A stretch of 22,449 nucleotides of DNA, from contig JBBQYA010000043.1 of the NCBI GenBank assembly GCA_038209155.1, positions 1 to 22,449 of the forward strand, read 5' to 3'. The first letter of the stretch is position 1, and every line of letters starts with the position of its first letter. This document shows positions 1 to 8,157 of this stretch, piece by piece. This DNA is from JBBQYA01 sp038209155 (GTDB lineage: Bacteria > Bacteroidota > Bacteroidia > Sphingobacteriales > Sphingobacteriaceae). The notes under the pieces were generated by a model, which ran no database searches, was not told the origin of the DNA, and saw only the letters and a program-made list of their open reading frames with translations. The position numbers were made by a program, and so were the translations under genes.

Positions 1-64
1 ATCTATAAACATATTAACGTTATTAAGAGCTAAAATTAAGATTACAAGAATAATTTATCAAAGC

Positions 65-94
65 TTGATTTTTAGAAATATCTTGCTAACTTTG
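65..94 (+). promoter_or_regulatory. Bacteroidota-type promoter of the rplM-rpsI-rpsB run
   Basis: A TTG at 65-67 (-33 element) and TAACTTTG at 87-94 (-7 element) are separated by 19 bases. This matches the known Bacteroidota housekeeping sigma consensus TTG-N17-23-TAnnTTTG. The start of transcription is expected near base 100, giving a leader of about 48 bases before the GTG of rplM. Just after the predicted start, TCCC (98-101) can pair with GGGA (110-113) around an A-rich loop, a small 5'-end hairpin of unknown significance. Confidence 0.8.
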
Positions 95-147
95 CAGTCC
101 CTAAAAAAGGGGGAAGTTCAAATTTTACACCTTATAACTAAAAGCAA

Positions 148-591
148 GTGAATACGTTAAGTTTCAAAACTGTCTCTGCTAACAAAAAAACCGTAAACAA
201 GCAATGGGTGCTTGTAGACGCTGAATCAGAGATTTTGGGGCGTTTGAGTACACAAATCGCAATATTATTGCGAGGAAAACACAAACCAGATTTTACCCCA
301 CACGTAGACTGCGGCGATAATGTAATTGTTATCAATGCAGACAAAGTTCGATTAACCGGAAAAAAGATGGAAGACAAACAGTATGTGTCTTACACTGGTC
401 ATCCTGGTGGACAGCGATTTATCAATCCAAAGAATTTGATGGTAAAACATCCAACTCATGTGGTTGAAAAAGCAGTACGTGGAATGTTGCCCAAAAATAA
501 ATTAGCCAGCGCAATATTTGGCAATCTGTATGTTTATGCAGGTTCTGAGCATCCACATGCGGCACAAAATCCAACAACTCTTAAATTTTAA
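148..591 (+). CDS. rplM: 50S ribosomal protein L13 (uL13)
   Basis: Structural protein of the large ribosomal subunit; 147 residues, the usual length for Bacteroidota L13. The sequence shows the family's conserved blocks: a VDAESEILGRLST stretch near residue 23, LLRGKHKPDFTPHVDCGDNV near 40-60, the YTGHPGG motif near 81, and a basic VRGMLPKN segment followed by NLYVYAG near the C-terminus. The start is a GTG at 148: no ATG lies upstream in frame, and the N-terminal MNTLSFKTVSANK matches the family. It is the first gene after the promoter at 65-94, with rpsI nine bases downstream, the normal rplM-rpsI pairing. Confidence 0.97.
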   Translation: MNTLSFKTVSANKKTVNKQWVLVDAESEILGRLSTQIAILLRGKHKPDFTPHVDCGDNVIVINADKVRLTGKKMEDKQYVSYTGHPGGQRFINPKNLMVKHPTHVVEKAVRGMLPKNKLASAIFGNLYVYAGSEHPHAAQNPTTLKF

Positions 592-600
592 TCGAACGAA

Positions 601-987
601 ATGAGTGTAACTAATACATCAGGCAGAAGAAAAACTGCTGTAGCTCGTATATATCTTCAAGAAGGTAATGGCGATATTATAGTGAACGGAAAAGATTATA
701 AACAATATTTTCCAACTTTACCTTTACAATATGTTGTAAATCAATCTTTGTTGGTTTCTGAAGCTATCGGTAAGTATTCAATTAAAGTTAACGTAGCTGG
801 TGGTGGTGTTTCTGGTCAAGCAGAAGCAGTTCGTTTGGCAATTGCAAAAGCAATTGTTGAATTAGATCCTGAGAAAAAACCTGCATTGAGAGCAAAAGGT
901 TTAGTAACCCGCGACTCAAGAATGGTAGAAAGAAAGAAACCAGGAAGAAAGAAAGCTAGAAAGAAATTCCAATTCAGTAAACGTTAA
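601..987 (+). CDS. rpsI: 30S ribosomal protein S9 (uS9)
   Basis: Small-subunit ribosomal protein, 128 residues. It has the family features in order: the SGRRKTAVARI N-terminus, the VNGKDYKQYFP segment, the glycine-rich VNVAGGGVSGQAEAVRLAIAKA core, and the very basic tail with DSRMVERKKPGRKKARKKFQFSKR. The C-terminal SKR reaches into the P site of the ribosome in known structures. It lies nine bases after rplM and 17 bases before rpsB, so the three genes are very probably one transcript. The bases before the ATG are A-rich, with no clear Shine-Dalgarno sequence. Confidence 0.97.
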   Translation: MSVTNTSGRRKTAVARIYLQEGNGDIIVNGKDYKQYFPTLPLQYVVNQSLLVSEAIGKYSIKVNVAGGGVSGQAEAVRLAIAKAIVELDPEKKPALRAKGLVTRDSRMVERKKPGRKKARKKFQFSKR

Positions 988-1004
988 TCCAAAGAAAAGA
1001 AAAC

Positions 1005-1841
1005 ATGGCAAAAGCAACATATCAAGATTTATTGGATGCTGGTGTTCACTTTGGACACTTAACCCGAAAATGGAATCCAAAAATGTCTCCTTATATATTT
1101 ATGGAGAGAAATGGCATTCATATTATTGATTTAAATAAAACAATAGTAAAATTGGACGAAGCTGCAAGTGCAGTAAAGCAGATTGTGAAATCTGGGCGTA
1201 AAATTTTATTTGTAGCAACTAAAAAGCAAGCAAAAGACATTGTAGCTGCAGAAGCTCAACGTGTAAACATGCCTTTCGTTACAGAAAGATGGTTAGGTGG
1301 CATGCTTACCAATTTCGCTACCGTTCGTAAATCAATTAAGAAAATGACGAATATCGATAAGTTTACCAAAGATGGTACTTATGATAATTTATCAAAAAGA
1401 GAAAAATTACAAATTGAACGTGAACGCGTTAAATTAGAAAGAGTATTAGGTGGTATTGGCGATTTAAATCGTTTACCAGCTGCTTTATTTTTAGTAGACG
1501 TAAAGAAAGAGCATATTGCAGTTGCAGAGGCAATGAAATTAAATATTCCAACTTTTGGAATGGTAGATACCAACAGTGATCCTACCAATATTGATTTTAC
1601 GATACCTGCTAATGATGATGCAACTAAATCTATTACTCTAATTTGTGGTGTAATTTGCAAAGCAATAGAAGAAGGTTTAGAAGAGCGTAAGCGTGAAAAA
1701 GATGAAGAATCTGAAAAAGAAAGCATTGCAAAATCTAAAACTGATAAAGATGAAGAAGGTGCTGATGCAAACAGAACATTGACTCCAGGTACCCGTGCTC
1801 GCAAAGGAAAAGGAGAAGTAGCTGAAAAATCAGAAGAGTAA
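1005..1841 (+). CDS. rpsB: 30S ribosomal protein S2 (uS2) with charged C-terminal extension
   Basis: Small-subunit ribosomal protein, 278 residues. Recognisable blocks are LLDAGVHFGHLTRKWNPKM at residues 8-26, the IHIIDLNKT segment, the ERWLGGMLTNFATV block, RLPAALFLVDVKKEHIAVAEA, and the PTFGMVDTNSDP motif. From about residue 225 the protein continues as a lysine/glutamate-rich, low-complexity tail ending VAEKSEE. Such tails are common in Bacteroidota S2 proteins and are likely disordered. A strong hairpin terminator follows within nine bases of the stop, so transcription into tsf may be attenuated. Confidence 0.97.
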   Translation: MAKATYQDLLDAGVHFGHLTRKWNPKMSPYIFMERNGIHIIDLNKTIVKLDEAASAVKQIVKSGRKILFVATKKQAKDIVAAEAQRVNMPFVTERWLGGMLTNFATVRKSIKKMTNIDKFTKDGTYDNLSKREKLQIERERVKLERVLGGIGDLNRLPAALFLVDVKKEHIAVAEAMKLNIPTFGMVDTNSDPTNIDFTIPANDDATKSITLICGVICKAIEEGLEERKREKDEESEKESIAKSKTDKDEEGADANRTLTPGTRARKGKGEVAEKSEE

Positions 1842-1849
1842 AATATACT

Positions 1850-1912
1850 AATCGGAACAGAATTATGAATTCGGTTTAGGCTGATATTATGAATTTTGTT
1901 CCGATTTTTTTT
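1850..1912 (+). terminator. Rho-independent terminator or attenuator between rpsB and tsf
   Basis: The arms 1850-1864 and 1892-1906 pair over 15 bases with a single G-U wobble, closing a 27-base loop. The right arm runs directly into a T tract at 1905-1912. The 10-base sequence ATTATGAATT occurs twice inside it (1862-1871 and 1886-1895), so the loop could rearrange. Its position inside the conserved rpsB-tsf pair suggests partial termination that sets the S2 to EF-Ts ratio; that role is inferred. Confidence 0.8.
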
Positions 1913-1938
1913 GTTTAAATATTTAAAAAAATAATAAC

Positions 1939-2781
1939 ATGTCAAATTTAACAATTACTGCTGCTGATGTAAATAAACTGAGAACTCAGACAGGTGCAGG
2001 AATGATGGATTGCAAAAAAGCATTAATCGAGGCAAACGGTGATTTTGAAGCAGCAGTAGATTACCTTAGAAAAAAAGGAGCAAAAGTTTCTGCAAGCAGA
2101 TCGGATAGAGATGCAAAAGAAGGTGTTGTAATTGCTAGAACCACTAGCGATGGCAAAAGAGGAATTGTGATTGAATTGAATTGCGAAACGGATTTTGTAG
2201 CAAAAAATGCTGATTTTGTTGCTTTCGGAAATACGATTGCGGATGCAGCCATAGCAGAAAATCCTGCCAATTTAGAAGAGTTGCTAAATCTACAGGTAGC
2301 TGGAAATAAACTTTCGGAAACCATTATTGATCAAACTGGAAAGATTGGTGAAAAAATTGGAGTTTCTAAATATGAAATTCTAACCGGAGAAAAAATCATT
2401 GCTTATATACATGCAGGTTACAAATTGGGAGTTTTAGTTGGTTTATCTGCTGATGCTGGTGAAAAAGGTGTAGAAGCTGGAAAAGATGTTGCTATGCAAA
2501 TTGCAGCAATGAACCCAATAGCTTTAGATAAAGATGATGTAGATTCTGCAACCATCGAAAGAGAATTAGAAATAGCGAAAGATGTAATCAGAGCAGAAGG
2601 CAAACCAGAAGAAATGGTTGAAAAGATAGCTGCTGGAAAATTGAACAAGTTTTATAAAGATTCTACTTTATTGAATCAAGAGTTTGTAAAAGATTCTTCT
2701 AAGTCTATTGCTCAAATGTTAGATTCGGTTCATAAGGGACTTACCGTTAAGGCTTTCAAAAGGGTAGCTTTAGGTGCATAA
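1939..2781 (+). CDS. tsf: Translation elongation factor Ts
   Basis: Guanine-nucleotide exchange factor for EF-Tu; it releases GDP from EF-Tu in the cytoplasm. The 280-residue length is normal. The N-terminal UBA-like domain shows the hallmark TGAGMMDCKKAL at residues 18-29, then VDYLRKKG. The core carries the EF-Tu-contact region near ELNCETDFVAKN (about 78-90), where the TDFVA motif inserts into EF-Tu. The HAGYKLGVLVGL segment and MQIAAMNP follow in the second half of the core. It is preceded by the 1850-1912 hairpin and followed by its own terminator at 2787-2817. Confidence 0.97.
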   Translation: MSNLTITAADVNKLRTQTGAGMMDCKKALIEANGDFEAAVDYLRKKGAKVSASRSDRDAKEGVVIARTTSDGKRGIVIELNCETDFVAKNADFVAFGNTIADAAIAENPANLEELLNLQVAGNKLSETIIDQTGKIGEKIGVSKYEILTGEKIIAYIHAGYKLGVLVGLSADAGEKGVEAGKDVAMQIAAMNPIALDKDDVDSATIERELEIAKDVIRAEGKPEEMVEKIAAGKLNKFYKDSTLLNQEFVKDSSKSIAQMLDSVHKGLTVKAFKRVALGA

Positions 2782-2786
2782 ATTTT

Positions 2787-2817
2787 AAATCCTCTCCTAA
2801 TCGAGAGGATTTTTTTT
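2787..2817 (+). terminator. Rho-independent terminator after tsf
   Basis: The arms AAATCCTCTC (2787-2796) and GAGAGGATTT (2803-2812) are a perfect 10-base inverted repeat with a 6-base loop. They are followed by an uninterrupted T run to 2817. It begins six bases after the tsf stop codon. Confidence 0.88.
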
Positions 2818-2827
2818 GACTTAATTT

Positions 2828-2863
2828 TTGGTTTAATAAAATAAAAAACCCAACTATATTTAC
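2828..2863 (+). promoter_or_regulatory. Possible promoter of pyrH-frr
   Basis: After the tsf terminator, TTG at 2828-2830 and TATATTTA at 2855-2862 lie 24 bases apart, with pyrH starting at 2879. The -7 box differs from TAnnTTTG at the last base and the spacing is slightly long, so this is a weak match. A promoter is expected here because a strong terminator separates pyrH from tsf. Confidence 0.4.
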
Positions 2864-2878
2864 AACCTTATCACAAAC

Positions 2879-3586
2879 ATGAAATACAAACGAATTTTAT
2901 TAAAATTGAGTGGAGAATCTTTGATGGGGAGTAAGCAATTTGGGATAGATCCAGAACAAATCTCTCAATATGCTAAAGATATTAAAGAAGTAATCTCGCA
3001 AGGTGTAGAAGTAGCATTGGTGATCGGTGGTGGAAATATTTATAGAGGATTAGATGCCGAAAAGGGTGGAATGGATCGTGTTCAAGCAGATTATATGGGA
3101 ATGCTAGCTACTGTAATCAATAGCATGGCAATGCAAGATGGATTGGAAAATGCCGGTGTGAAAACCAGATTGATGAGTGCAATAAAAATGGAACAAATTT
3201 GCGAACCTTTCATCAGAAGGCGAGCAGTAAGGCATTTAGAAAAAGGAAGAGTAGTTATTTTTGGTGCTGGAACTGGAAACCCGTATTTCACTACAGATAC
3301 AGCAGCTTCCTTGCGAGCAATTGAAATAGAAGCAGATGTAGTAATGAAAGGAACGAGAGTAGATGGAATATATACAGCAGATCCAGAAAAATATCCAGAT
3401 GCAGTCAAGTATGAAAAAATTTCTTTTCACGATGTGATTTCCAAAGGACTAAATGTGATGGATATGACAGCATTTACTTTATGTAATGAAAATAATCTTC
3501 CTATCATTGTATTTGATATGAATCAAAAGGGGAATTTTAATAAAGTAGCAACAGGTGAGCATATTGGTACATTAGTTCACTCATAA
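2879..3586 (+). CDS. pyrH: UMP kinase (uridylate kinase)
   Basis: Phosphorylates UMP to UDP with ATP in pyrimidine nucleotide synthesis; bacterial UMP kinases are hexamers of the amino-acid-kinase fold. The 235-residue length fits. Conserved parts are the phosphate-binding KLSGESLMG at residues 9-17, the VALVIGGGNIYRG block near 45-57, the MDRVQADYMGMLATVIN helix, FGAGTGNPYFTTDTAA with the nucleotide-binding turn, and KGTRVDGIYTADPEK. It lies 21 bases upstream of frr, the usual gene neighbour, and the two probably share a transcript. Confidence 0.97.
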   Translation: MKYKRILLKLSGESLMGSKQFGIDPEQISQYAKDIKEVISQGVEVALVIGGGNIYRGLDAEKGGMDRVQADYMGMLATVINSMAMQDGLENAGVKTRLMSAIKMEQICEPFIRRRAVRHLEKGRVVIFGAGTGNPYFTTDTAASLRAIEIEADVVMKGTRVDGIYTADPEKYPDAVKYEKISFHDVISKGLNVMDMTAFTLCNENNLPIIVFDMNQKGNFNKVATGEHIGTLVHS

Positions 3587-3607
3587 ATTTATTTAGAAAA
3601 TAAAAAA

Positions 3608-4168
3608 ATGGAAAGATTAAAACCACAATTGGACGAAGCAAGAGCACAAATGGAAAAGGCAATTCTCCATGCTGATATCGAAATGCAAAAAATAAGAGCT
3701 GGAAAAGCAATGCCCCAAATGCTTGATGGTGTATTTGTAGATTACTATGGTACCAGTACAGAACTAAGCAAAGTAGCAAGTATCAATACCCCAGATGCAA
3801 GAACGCTGACTGTTCAACCTTGGGAAAAATCCTTACTTGGTCCAATAGAAAAAGCAATAATAGATTCTAATCTTGGATTGAATCCCCAAAATGATGGAAT
3901 TGTGATTAGAATGAATGTGCCTGCTCTGACCGAAGAAAGAAGAAAAGAATTGGTAAAAAAGGTAAAGAATGAATCTGAAAATGGCAAAATCACCATTCGA
4001 AACATTAGAAAAGATGCCAATGAGAAAATTAAAAAACTTTCTAAAGATGGCATTCCTGAAGATTTAATAAAAATGGGAGAAGCAGAAATTCAAAAAATTA
4101 CTGATGCTACCATTTTGAGAATTGATAAATTAACAGAATTAAAAGAAAAAGATATAATGACCATTTGA
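3608..4168 (+). CDS. frr: Ribosome recycling factor
   Basis: Splits post-termination ribosomes together with EF-G; 186 residues, normal for the family. The three-helix-bundle domain is visible as the long charged N-terminal helix (to AGKAMPQML) and the two C-terminal helices, including the conserved VKKVKNESENGKITIRNIRKDAN region. The small domain carries VDYYGTSTELSKVASINTPDARTLTVQPW. Its TGA stop (4166-4168) lies inside the left arm of the terminator at 4160-4187, and the gene ends four bases before the stop codon of the convergent kinase gene. Confidence 0.97.
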   Translation: MERLKPQLDEARAQMEKAILHADIEMQKIRAGKAMPQMLDGVFVDYYGTSTELSKVASINTPDARTLTVQPWEKSLLGPIEKAIIDSNLGLNPQNDGIVIRMNVPALTEERRKELVKKVKNESENGKITIRNIRKDANEKIKKLSKDGIPEDLIKMGEAEIQKITDATILRIDKLTELKEKDIMTI

Positions 4169-4187
4169 GAAATCAAATGGTTTTTTT
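4160..4187 (+). terminator. Terminator between frr and the convergent kinase gene, holding both stop codons
   Basis: A perfect 9-base inverted repeat, ACCATTTGA (4160-4168) and TCAAATGGT (4173-4181), encloses a GAAA loop and runs into T's to 4187. The frr stop is the last three bases of the left arm. The first three bases of the right arm are, on the minus strand, the stop of the 4173-5288 gene. On + it is a canonical terminator. On minus the same hairpin is followed only by a mixed, T-containing stretch, so termination that way is less certain. Confidence 0.88.
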
Positions 4188-5288
4188 CGTTCGTATTACT
4201 TCTGAAATTTTATTTGGAATAATAATTTTAAATTTTGTTCCAACTCCGGGCTCGCTGGAAATATCAACGGTTCCAGAAATTTTGTTTACTGCTTCCTTAA
4301 CTATATAAAGACCAATTCCAGATCCTGCGTTTTCATGAGATGCAACATAAAACATGTCGAAAATATTATGGATATGATCTGTTCCTATTCCAATGCCATT
4401 ATCTTCTATTTCTATTAAAGCAAATCCATTTTTTACATTAATGGAGACAGAAATCAATTGACCATTTTGGTTTTTCTGATACTTGATCGCATTACTAATT
4501 AAATTATTTAAAATAATACGAAGTCTACCTTCATCTGTGCAGAATAAATCAGTTTGATCTACATGTGTTTTGAAAAATATATTGGATGTGTGCTGGAAAT
4601 ATTCAAAATCATTGATCGTCTCGCGAAGCAAACGCTCAAAATGAATTTCATTATAATATTCGTCTGATCGAGTATTACGATAATAATTCATAATATTTTG
4701 TACAAAAGCGTCCATCCTGTTTACACTTCTTTCTATCATGGTTAGATATTCCTCTGTAGCCACATTATTAGGTTCTAATTTAGCTACTTGAACAATACCC
4801 AAAATAGACATAAGTGGAGCACGCAAATCATGAGAGGTGCTGTAAACAAATTTATCTAATTCATTATAGGCCTTTGATAGTTCTTCATTTTTTTGTTTTA
4901 ATTGACTTTTAGTCGCGTAAATTTCATACGCGTTTTCAATATCTATTTTTAAATTATGCTCTTCCCAAGGCTTCGATATATATTTATAAATTAAGCCTTT
5001 ATTAATAGATTGGATTACAGGTTCAATGTCATCATATCCAGTTAAAAGCATTCTTACTGTATCAGGATAAGATTCTATAATCGTTGTTAAAAACTCAACA
5101 CCTGTAGTATCAGGCATCCGCTGATCGGTAATAATAATATGAACTTTCTCAGTTTTTAATATGTCTAATGCAATTTGAGCTGAGGTTGCAATATGGATGA
5201 TGTAGTATTTTCTAAAAGCAGCTCTAAAACTGTTTAGATTATTTTCTTCATCATCTACATACAATACTATCGGTTTGGCTTCTACCAT
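4173..5288 (-). CDS. Response regulator-histidine kinase hybrid (REC-HisKA-HATPase)
   Basis: Cytoplasmic two-component protein, 371 residues, with no membrane segment. An N-terminal receiver (about 6-125) has the acidic pair DD at 12-13, phospho-acceptor D55 in ITDQRMP, T83 and K106. A short coiled coil (127-147) leads to a HisKA dimerisation helix with H153 in STSHDLRAPL. The HATPase domain shows the N box (NNLISNAIKY), DNGIGIG and GSGIGLYIV. The receiver comes first, so the protein can both accept phosphate from another kinase and act as a kinase. It is the last gene of the minus-strand operon, 9 bases after the 7TM kinase, its most likely upstream partner. The receiver is about 60% identical by hand alignment to the lone receiver at 9498-9974. 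Confidence 0.93.
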   Translation of the reverse strand: MVEAKPIVLYVDDEENNLNSFRAAFRKYYIIHIATSAQIALDILKTEKVHIIITDQRMPDTTGVEFLTTIIESYPDTVRMLLTGYDDIEPVIQSINKGLIYKYISKPWEEHNLKIDIENAYEIYATKSQLKQKNEELSKAYNELDKFVYSTSHDLRAPLMSILGIVQVAKLEPNNVATEEYLTMIERSVNRMDAFVQNIMNYYRNTRSDEYYNEIHFERLLRETINDFEYFQHTSNIFFKTHVDQTDLFCTDEGRLRIILNNLISNAIKYQKNQNGQLISVSINVKNGFALIEIEDNGIGIGTDHIHNIFDMFYVASHENAGSGIGLYIVKEAVNKISGTVDISSEPGVGTKFKIIIPNKISEVIRTKKTI

Positions 5289-5297
5289 TTTTTTTAT

Positions 5298-7448
5298 TTA
5301 AGAGGTAGTTCGTACTTGAGAAATAGGTATGGAGATTATAAATTTTGTACCAATTCCTAATTCAGATTCAACTTCAATATTTCCTTTATGTTTTTCTATA
5401 ATGCTGAAAACAATAGAAAGTCCCAATCCTGTACCTTCGCCCACGTTTTTGGTTGTAAAAAATGGTTCAAAAATCTTTTTCTTAGTTTCGGAATTCATTC
5501 CTGCACCATTATCCTCGATAGTGATAATCACATTATTATCAACTTTTAAAGTAGTAATGGTTATTTTTGGGGGTTTGGATGCTGGATTGGTGTTTAATAC
5601 TTGAATAGCATTGCTTAAAATATTCATAAACAACTGATTTAATTTTCCCGCATAACATTCTATGAAAGCAATATCATCGTAGTTTTTTACAATATCTATC
5701 TTACCTTTCATTGCACTGTTCAACAAAGTAAGTGTAGAATCAATACCTTGGTGTATATCTGCCTTTTTTATATCTACTTCATCTACTCGAGAGAAAATAC
5801 GTAAACCTTTTATTATTTCTGAAGTTCGAATTGCTCCTTCTCCCACTCCTTTCAGCAATGAATTTATTTCGTCTATCACATAGTCAAGGTCTATTTCTCT
5901 TTTAAAAGTTTTAATTTCTAATAATTTTTGGGTCAAATTAGTTTGCTCATCTATCTCTTCATATTTTTTTATAACCGAAATTACATCTGCAATATCCCTA
6001 CGAAGTGGTTTTACATTGGAGATCACAAAATTAATTGGGTTATTTATTTCATGGGCTATGCCAGCAGTTAACTGACCTAGCGAAGCCATTTTTTCTGAAT
6101 CTACTAATTGGGATTGAGTATTTTTCAAATTATCAAATGTTTTTGACAATTCATCATTTACCATTTCTAATGCTTGTGTTCTTTGTTTCACTTTGCCTTC
6201 CAACATAGAATTTTGTTCTGAAATAATTCGTTCATTTTCAAGGGCTATTTTTAAAGCTTCGGCATGAGATATTTCTTTTTCTCTGCGATAAATATTTATT
6301 CTATCTGCTAATGCAAAGGATAATAAAATGACTTCTATAGCACTACCGAATTGCAAAGCATAATAAGTGAAATCGTTGTAAGGAAGTATGTTAAAGTTTC
6401 TTAATACAAATACACAAACGCTTAATAAAAAAATTGACCATGCTAATAAGAAGAATTTAGCTGTTCTATCTCCACTTCTTGAGAAATTTATGGCGATTAT
6501 TAAAACTAAAATTGAAGCAACAAAAGCAGTAATCTGAATGGTTAGTTGTGCAATTACATTTGCTCCTGCTAAACCCAAAACCAAACAAAACACATATAGA
6601 ACAATTACACCAATGATAGATTTATTAAACTTTGGAGAACGTTCGGAAACGTGCAAAAATCGTCTAGTAAATTCAAGTGCAGTTACTCCATTTAAAAAAG
6701 GAATAATAAAAGAGCTGTAATTATTTAACAAAGGATTATCTGGCCAAAGAAAACGAAACGTATATCCTTGCAACATGGCTTGAGTGAGACCAGTAAATAG
6801 TATATAAGCTACATACCATAAATAATTTTGGTCTCTTACTGTGAAATAAATAAAGAAATTATAAAGAACCATCGCCAAAATAATTCCTATATAGATTCCA
6901 AAAATAAGATCCATATTAAATAATTCTTCTAAAATAATTTTTGGAGTACCAATAGACATTGGAAGTTGCAACTGTTCAGATGCATTTACTTTTAAAAAAT
7001 AAGTAACTAAAGAATCTTTAGGTAAGCTAAGGTTGAAAAGATAATCTTGATGATTATAATATCGATCTTTAAATTGGTGAATTTCTCCTAAATGGTGATA
7101 TTCTTGGTTTCCTTTGGATGAAGAATAGAGCATAACCTCATCTATAGTTGGGTATTGAATAGATAAAATAAAATCTTTTTCTTGGGATTTATTTAGAAAA
7201 TTAATTTTAACCCAGAATGTTGAAGAACTAATTTGAAAGTTGGGAACTCCTTCTTCGATCGATTCAAAATCTAAATCTTTTACATCTCTAAAAGTTAATT
7301 TTCCAGATTCATCTTCAAAAAATTGTAGATTTTTTTGAATTTTAAAAATGGAGTCCGATCTGGTTAAAATAATCGGGTTGGAAGCCTTTAATTGGAAAAA
7401 TGAAGAGAGAATAAATAAAGTTAAAAGAGAGAAAAGTTTTAGTTTCAT
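5298..7448 (-). CDS. 7TM-DISM sensor histidine kinase
   Basis: Membrane sensor kinase, 716 residues. In order: a signal peptide (1-22), an extracytoplasmic DISMED2-like beta domain (about 28-160), a seven-helix 7TMR-DISM region (about 178-385), a coiled coil (385-450), a HisKA helix with H466 in TAGIAHEINNP, and a HATPase domain with N613, DNGAGM at 646-651 and GTGLGLSIV near 672-680. Known 7TMR-DISM receptors are thought to sense small molecules through the outer domain; the ligand here is unknown. Its ATG overlaps the TGA of the upstream acyltransferase gene by four bases (ATGA), suggesting coupled translation. There is no receiver in this protein; the REC-kinase encoded 9 bases downstream is a natural target. 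Confidence 0.93.
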   Translation of the reverse strand: MKLKLFSLLTLFILSSFFQLKASNPIILTRSDSIFKIQKNLQFFEDESGKLTFRDVKDLDFESIEEGVPNFQISSSTFWVKINFLNKSQEKDFILSIQYPTIDEVMLYSSSKGNQEYHHLGEIHQFKDRYYNHQDYLFNLSLPKDSLVTYFLKVNASEQLQLPMSIGTPKIILEELFNMDLIFGIYIGIILAMVLYNFFIYFTVRDQNYLWYVAYILFTGLTQAMLQGYTFRFLWPDNPLLNNYSSFIIPFLNGVTALEFTRRFLHVSERSPKFNKSIIGVIVLYVFCLVLGLAGANVIAQLTIQITAFVASILVLIIAINFSRSGDRTAKFFLLAWSIFLLSVCVFVLRNFNILPYNDFTYYALQFGSAIEVILLSFALADRINIYRREKEISHAEALKIALENERIISEQNSMLEGKVKQRTQALEMVNDELSKTFDNLKNTQSQLVDSEKMASLGQLTAGIAHEINNPINFVISNVKPLRRDIADVISVIKKYEEIDEQTNLTQKLLEIKTFKREIDLDYVIDEINSLLKGVGEGAIRTSEIIKGLRIFSRVDEVDIKKADIHQGIDSTLTLLNSAMKGKIDIVKNYDDIAFIECYAGKLNQLFMNILSNAIQVLNTNPASKPPKITITTLKVDNNVIITIEDNGAGMNSETKKKIFEPFFTTKNVGEGTGLGLSIVFSIIEKHKGNIEVESELGIGTKFIISIPISQVRTTS

Positions 7449-8137
7449 GCCGTTTGATTTTCAGAAACATTTAATTGATACTCTATTTCTAAGCTACCTT
7501 TAGGTCCAGTTTCTGTTGCCTTTTGATTGGGGTTGGCAAAAAGCTCTGTTATTCTTTCCTTTTCTTTAGGTTCTGCTTTGCTCAATTCTTTGCAATCTCT
7601 TATCAACATAGCAGTCGCGATGAAATCATCCATTGGATAAAAGAAATTTCCATTGTTTCCTAATCCAGTTTCAATTTCTCCACCAATTCGCTTTCCGATT
7701 CTTACTGTAACGGGTGCACATAAAAAGAAAATACTATGCACTGGCAATTGTTGCGCAATTACCACACCTACTCTCGCCATGAAAATACTTCCAATTCCTA
7801 ATCCAGCAACCTCTATAGAATTCCATAAACCACAAAGTTCGCAAGTACCTTCTGTTGCCATTTCGTGTACTTTTGGATCATATTTCCCAATAGCAGATTC
7901 AATTGGAAGAGGGAATTTTCCATCTGCTAATTGAATTCTAGCTCCACCGTACACTTTTTGCCTGTCTTCACTTTCTGCAACAATTACATAAGTGTTTTCA
8001 TGATCTACCCAGTCTGCACCACTTGAAGTCACTTTTGCCAATCCAAAATGAATTTCTAAAAGCCGACGATGCCCGTCTATAAATTTTTCGCAAGTTTCCT
8101 TGTCTTGTGTGGCTTTAAAGGCCCTTATTCGTATCAT
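7445..8137 (-). CDS. GNAT-fold N-acyltransferase, LuxI/N-acyl-amino-acid-synthase-like
   Basis: Predicted cytoplasmic acyltransferase, 230 residues. The layout follows the autoinducer-synthase branch of the GNAT fold. WVDHENTYVIVAE (43-55) resembles the W..D.D...Y block of LuxI. YGGARI with R67 resembles the G..R strand. ELCGLWNS (100-107) sits where LuxI has ELSR, with E100 kept but the arginine position holding G103. The helix AGLGIGSIFMARVGVVIAQQ then leads to FFLCAPVTVRIGKRIG. LuxI makes acyl-homoserine lactones and FeeM-type relatives make N-acyl amino acids; acyl donor and acceptor here are unknown. The similarity is remote and read by eye. It lies 20 bases after the ThiF-like gene and overlaps the 7TM kinase by four bases. 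Confidence 0.6.
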   Translation of the reverse strand: MIRIRAFKATQDKETCEKFIDGHRRLLEIHFGLAKVTSSGADWVDHENTYVIVAESEDRQKVYGGARIQLADGKFPLPIESAIGKYDPKVHEMATEGTCELCGLWNSIEVAGLGIGSIFMARVGVVIAQQLPVHSIFFLCAPVTVRIGKRIGGEIETGLGNNGNFFYPMDDFIATAMLIRDCKELSKAEPKEKERITELFANPNQKATETGPKGSLEIEYQLNVSENQTA

Positions 8138-8157
8138 TATTAACAGAGAAAGAAAAC

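Noticed and set aside
138..377. Antisense open frame across rplM
   Set aside because: It lies wholly opposite a ribosomal protein gene and has no family features; it is a shadow of rplM.
5329..6720. Plus-strand open frames opposite the 7TM kinase
   Set aside because: They are shadows of a well-supported kinase gene.
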